This document shows, one piece after another, positions 6,886 to 7,471 of a stretch of 7,471 nucleotides of DNA. Within the stretch, counting starts at the first letter, position 1. The number at the start of each line of letters is the position of its first letter. The DNA lies in assembly GCA_902779075.1 (NCBI GenBank), contig CACZAK010000215.1:1-7471 (forward strand), given 5' to 3'. Both the position numbers and the translations under genes were made by a program. This DNA is from an uncultured bacterium (GTDB lineage: Bacteria; Verrucomicrobiota; Kiritimatiellia; RFP12; UBA1067). The notes under the pieces were generated by a model that made no database searches, had not been told where the DNA came from, and was given only the letters and a program-made list of their open reading frames with translations.

Positions 6886-7245
6886 CTATCCCTGTCCAGA
6901 ACTTTTGATAGTTTTTATGCTGGCGGTGATGAGCTTGATGAGTTCGGTACAGTCGGCGCAGAGCGAGTCGAATGCAGGTGACGGCGCGGCAATTTTACTG
7001 TCACGAAGGAGTTCGAGCCAATATTCAGTCTCTGCTGTTTCCTTGAGCGCAATCTGGAGTTTCGACCCAAAATCAGTTTTACTTTGCGCATGGCGGCTTT
7101 CGGCGATATTCGCGCCGATTGATGTGCCTGATCGTAGCTTCTGCTTCGCAATGACCGACTCCTTACGGTCGCGAAGATATTTATATAGGCGAACGATGCG
7201 CAAAACGAAGGCTTTTAACTTGGTGGATAGGATGCTGTTTTTCAT
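6886..7245 (-). CDS. 23S rRNA intervening-sequence (IVS) family four-helix bundle protein
   Basis: This 119-aa protein carries the family hallmarks: KLRSGTSIGANIAESRHAQSKTDF (36-59), then KLQIALKETAETEYWLELL (62-80), and a final amphipathic helix (about 98-114). Length matches the family norm of about 115-125 aa. Members were first found within intervening sequences of 23S rRNA genes, but most lie elsewhere in genomes. The fold is a four-helix bundle that forms pentamers and is related to the Avd accessory protein of diversity-generating retroelements. No reverse transcriptase or rRNA is present here. The start has a good Shine-Dalgarno-like AAAGGA (7255-7260 on the minus strand), 9 nt before the ATG, unlike the genes to the left. 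Upstream lies a dense set of inverted and tandem repeats; downstream is the zinc-ribbon gene. Function is unknown; nucleic-acid binding is plausible. Confidence 0.93.
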   Translation of the reverse strand: MKNSILSTKLKAFVLRIVRLYKYLRDRKESVIAKQKLRSGTSIGANIAESRHAQSKTDFGSKLQIALKETAETEYWLELLRDSKIAAPSPAFDSLCADCTELIKLITASIKTIKSSGQG

Positions 7246-7254
7246 CAGATGTTG

Positions 7255-7260
7255 TCCTTT
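7255..7260 (-). promoter_or_regulatory. Shine-Dalgarno site of the IVS-protein gene
   Basis: Read on the minus strand this is AAAGGA, 9 nt before the ATG at 7245. It supports this start and contrasts with the plus-strand genes, none of which shows a purine-rich site at a proper distance. Confidence 0.6.
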
Positions 7261-7282
7261 CTTTCGTACCGCCGTAGGTCAT

Positions 7283-7379
7283 AGGTTATAGTGAATAACG
7301 AATAGCTTCCACCATTAGGGAATAGGTCCATTGACGAACTTCTTGCAACCTATTCACTATTCACTATTCACTATCACCT
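7283..7379. repeat. Imperfect 23-bp inverted repeat pair upstream of the IVS gene
   Basis: The segment 7283-7305 is the reverse complement of 7357-7379 at 20 of 23 positions. The right copy is made from the heptamer repeat. This pair interleaves with the perfect 20-bp pair 7308-7327/7376-7395 (order A-B-A'-B'), with A' and B' sharing 7376-7379. The two hairpins would therefore compete or form a pseudoknot-like shape. Confidence 0.6.
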
Positions 7380-7395
7380 ATTCCCTAATGGTGGA
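7308..7395. repeat. Perfect 20-bp inverted repeat with 48-nt spacer
   Basis: Arms 7308-7327 and 7376-7395 are exact reverse complements (core CCCTAATGGTGG in the right arm). The spacer contains the 7-bp tandem repeat. No open frame of note lies between the arms. It may be a small mobile element end pair, a recombination site or a structured transcript upstream of the IVS gene. Confidence 0.8.
7351..7377. repeat. Heptamer tandem repeat (TATTCAC x3 plus a degenerate copy)
   Basis: TATTCAC occurs at 7351-7357, 7358-7364 and 7365-7371, followed by TATCAC at 7372-7377. A reverse-complement relative (GTGAATA) occurs at 7291-7297. The unit is too short for CRISPR and has no unique spacers. Confidence 0.85.
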
Positions 7396-7411
7396 GGTGA
7401 GGACTCTTAAA

Positions 7412-7461
7412 CGGAACTCGAAAAAATAGGGACCGCCCGTCTCTATTTTTTTTATGTTCCG
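7412..7461. terminator. Long two-part hairpin with T-tract (bidirectional terminator or mobile-element end)
   Basis: The inner stem is AAAAAATAGGGAC (7421-7433) with GTCTCTATTTTTT (7439-7451), 13 bp including one G-T, around the loop CGCCC. An outer stem pairs CGGAAC (7412-7417) with GTTCCG (7456-7461). An A-run on one side and a T-run on the other make it a plausible Rho-independent terminator in both directions, isolating the IVS unit from DNA to the right. The ATAGGGAC/GTCTCTAT core also resembles the palindromic ends near REP-associated transposases, so it may mark the edge of such an element outside the window. Confidence 0.6.
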
Positions 7462-7471
7462 CTTGAAGCAT

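Noticed and set aside
6886..7245. Diversity-generating retroelement, because the IVS protein resembles Avd
   Set aside because: No reverse transcriptase, template repeat or variable repeat is visible in the window.
6860..7291. Plus-strand 143-aa frame opposite the IVS gene
   Set aside because: The minus strand carries the complete IVS-family signature and a Shine-Dalgarno site; the plus product is Ser/Arg/Leu-rich with no motif.
7351..7377. Short CRISPR-like array
   Set aside because: Units are 7 bp and directly abutting, with no spacers and no cas genes.

Overview
The left 6.4 kb is GC-rich and codes on the plus strand for sugar- and glycan-related proteins. It carries a broken glycoside-hydrolase-like gene, a SIS-domain sugar-phosphate protein (UPF0309-like), a PfkB sugar kinase, a Tat-exported metallophosphoesterase and an exported DUF4838 protein. 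The genes lack clear Shine-Dalgarno sites, and two begin only 8 nt after a -10 box. This gene content suggests a carbohydrate-degrading member of the PVC group (Kiritimatiellota, Lentisphaerota or Verrucomicrobiota), probably from a metagenome. That placement is inference; no rRNA or taxonomic marker is present.

Layout: (1) 1-775 is the 3' part of a TIM-barrel-like gene with a frameshift near 362-383. (2) 781-2350 holds the SIS gene and the pfkB-type kinase, 1 bp apart and directly after gene 1, so they form one likely operon. (3) 2351-2501 is an intergenic stretch I cannot explain fully; it ends in a palindrome and an extended -10 promoter. (4) 2502-3941 is the metallophosphoesterase and 3986-6385 the DUF4838 protein, each with its own promoter-like -10 box and each exported. 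(5) 6386-6524 is a convergent gap with a weak hairpin. (6) 6525-7245, minus strand and visibly more AT-rich, holds a two-gene unit: a 23S rRNA intervening-sequence (four-helix bundle) protein and a small two-TM zinc-ribbon protein. (7) 7246-7471 is non-coding and repeat-dense: two interleaved inverted repeats, a 7-bp tandem repeat, and a long hairpin with a T-tract at the right edge.

How the genes may work together: the exported proteins (DUF4838 and the phosphoesterase) could act on complex glycans outside the cytoplasm, while the SIS and PfkB proteins would handle the released sugar as a phosphate inside. No substrate can be read from the sequence. The right end looks like accessory DNA placed beside this cluster. 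I see no CRISPR array, tRNA, rRNA or transposase gene.
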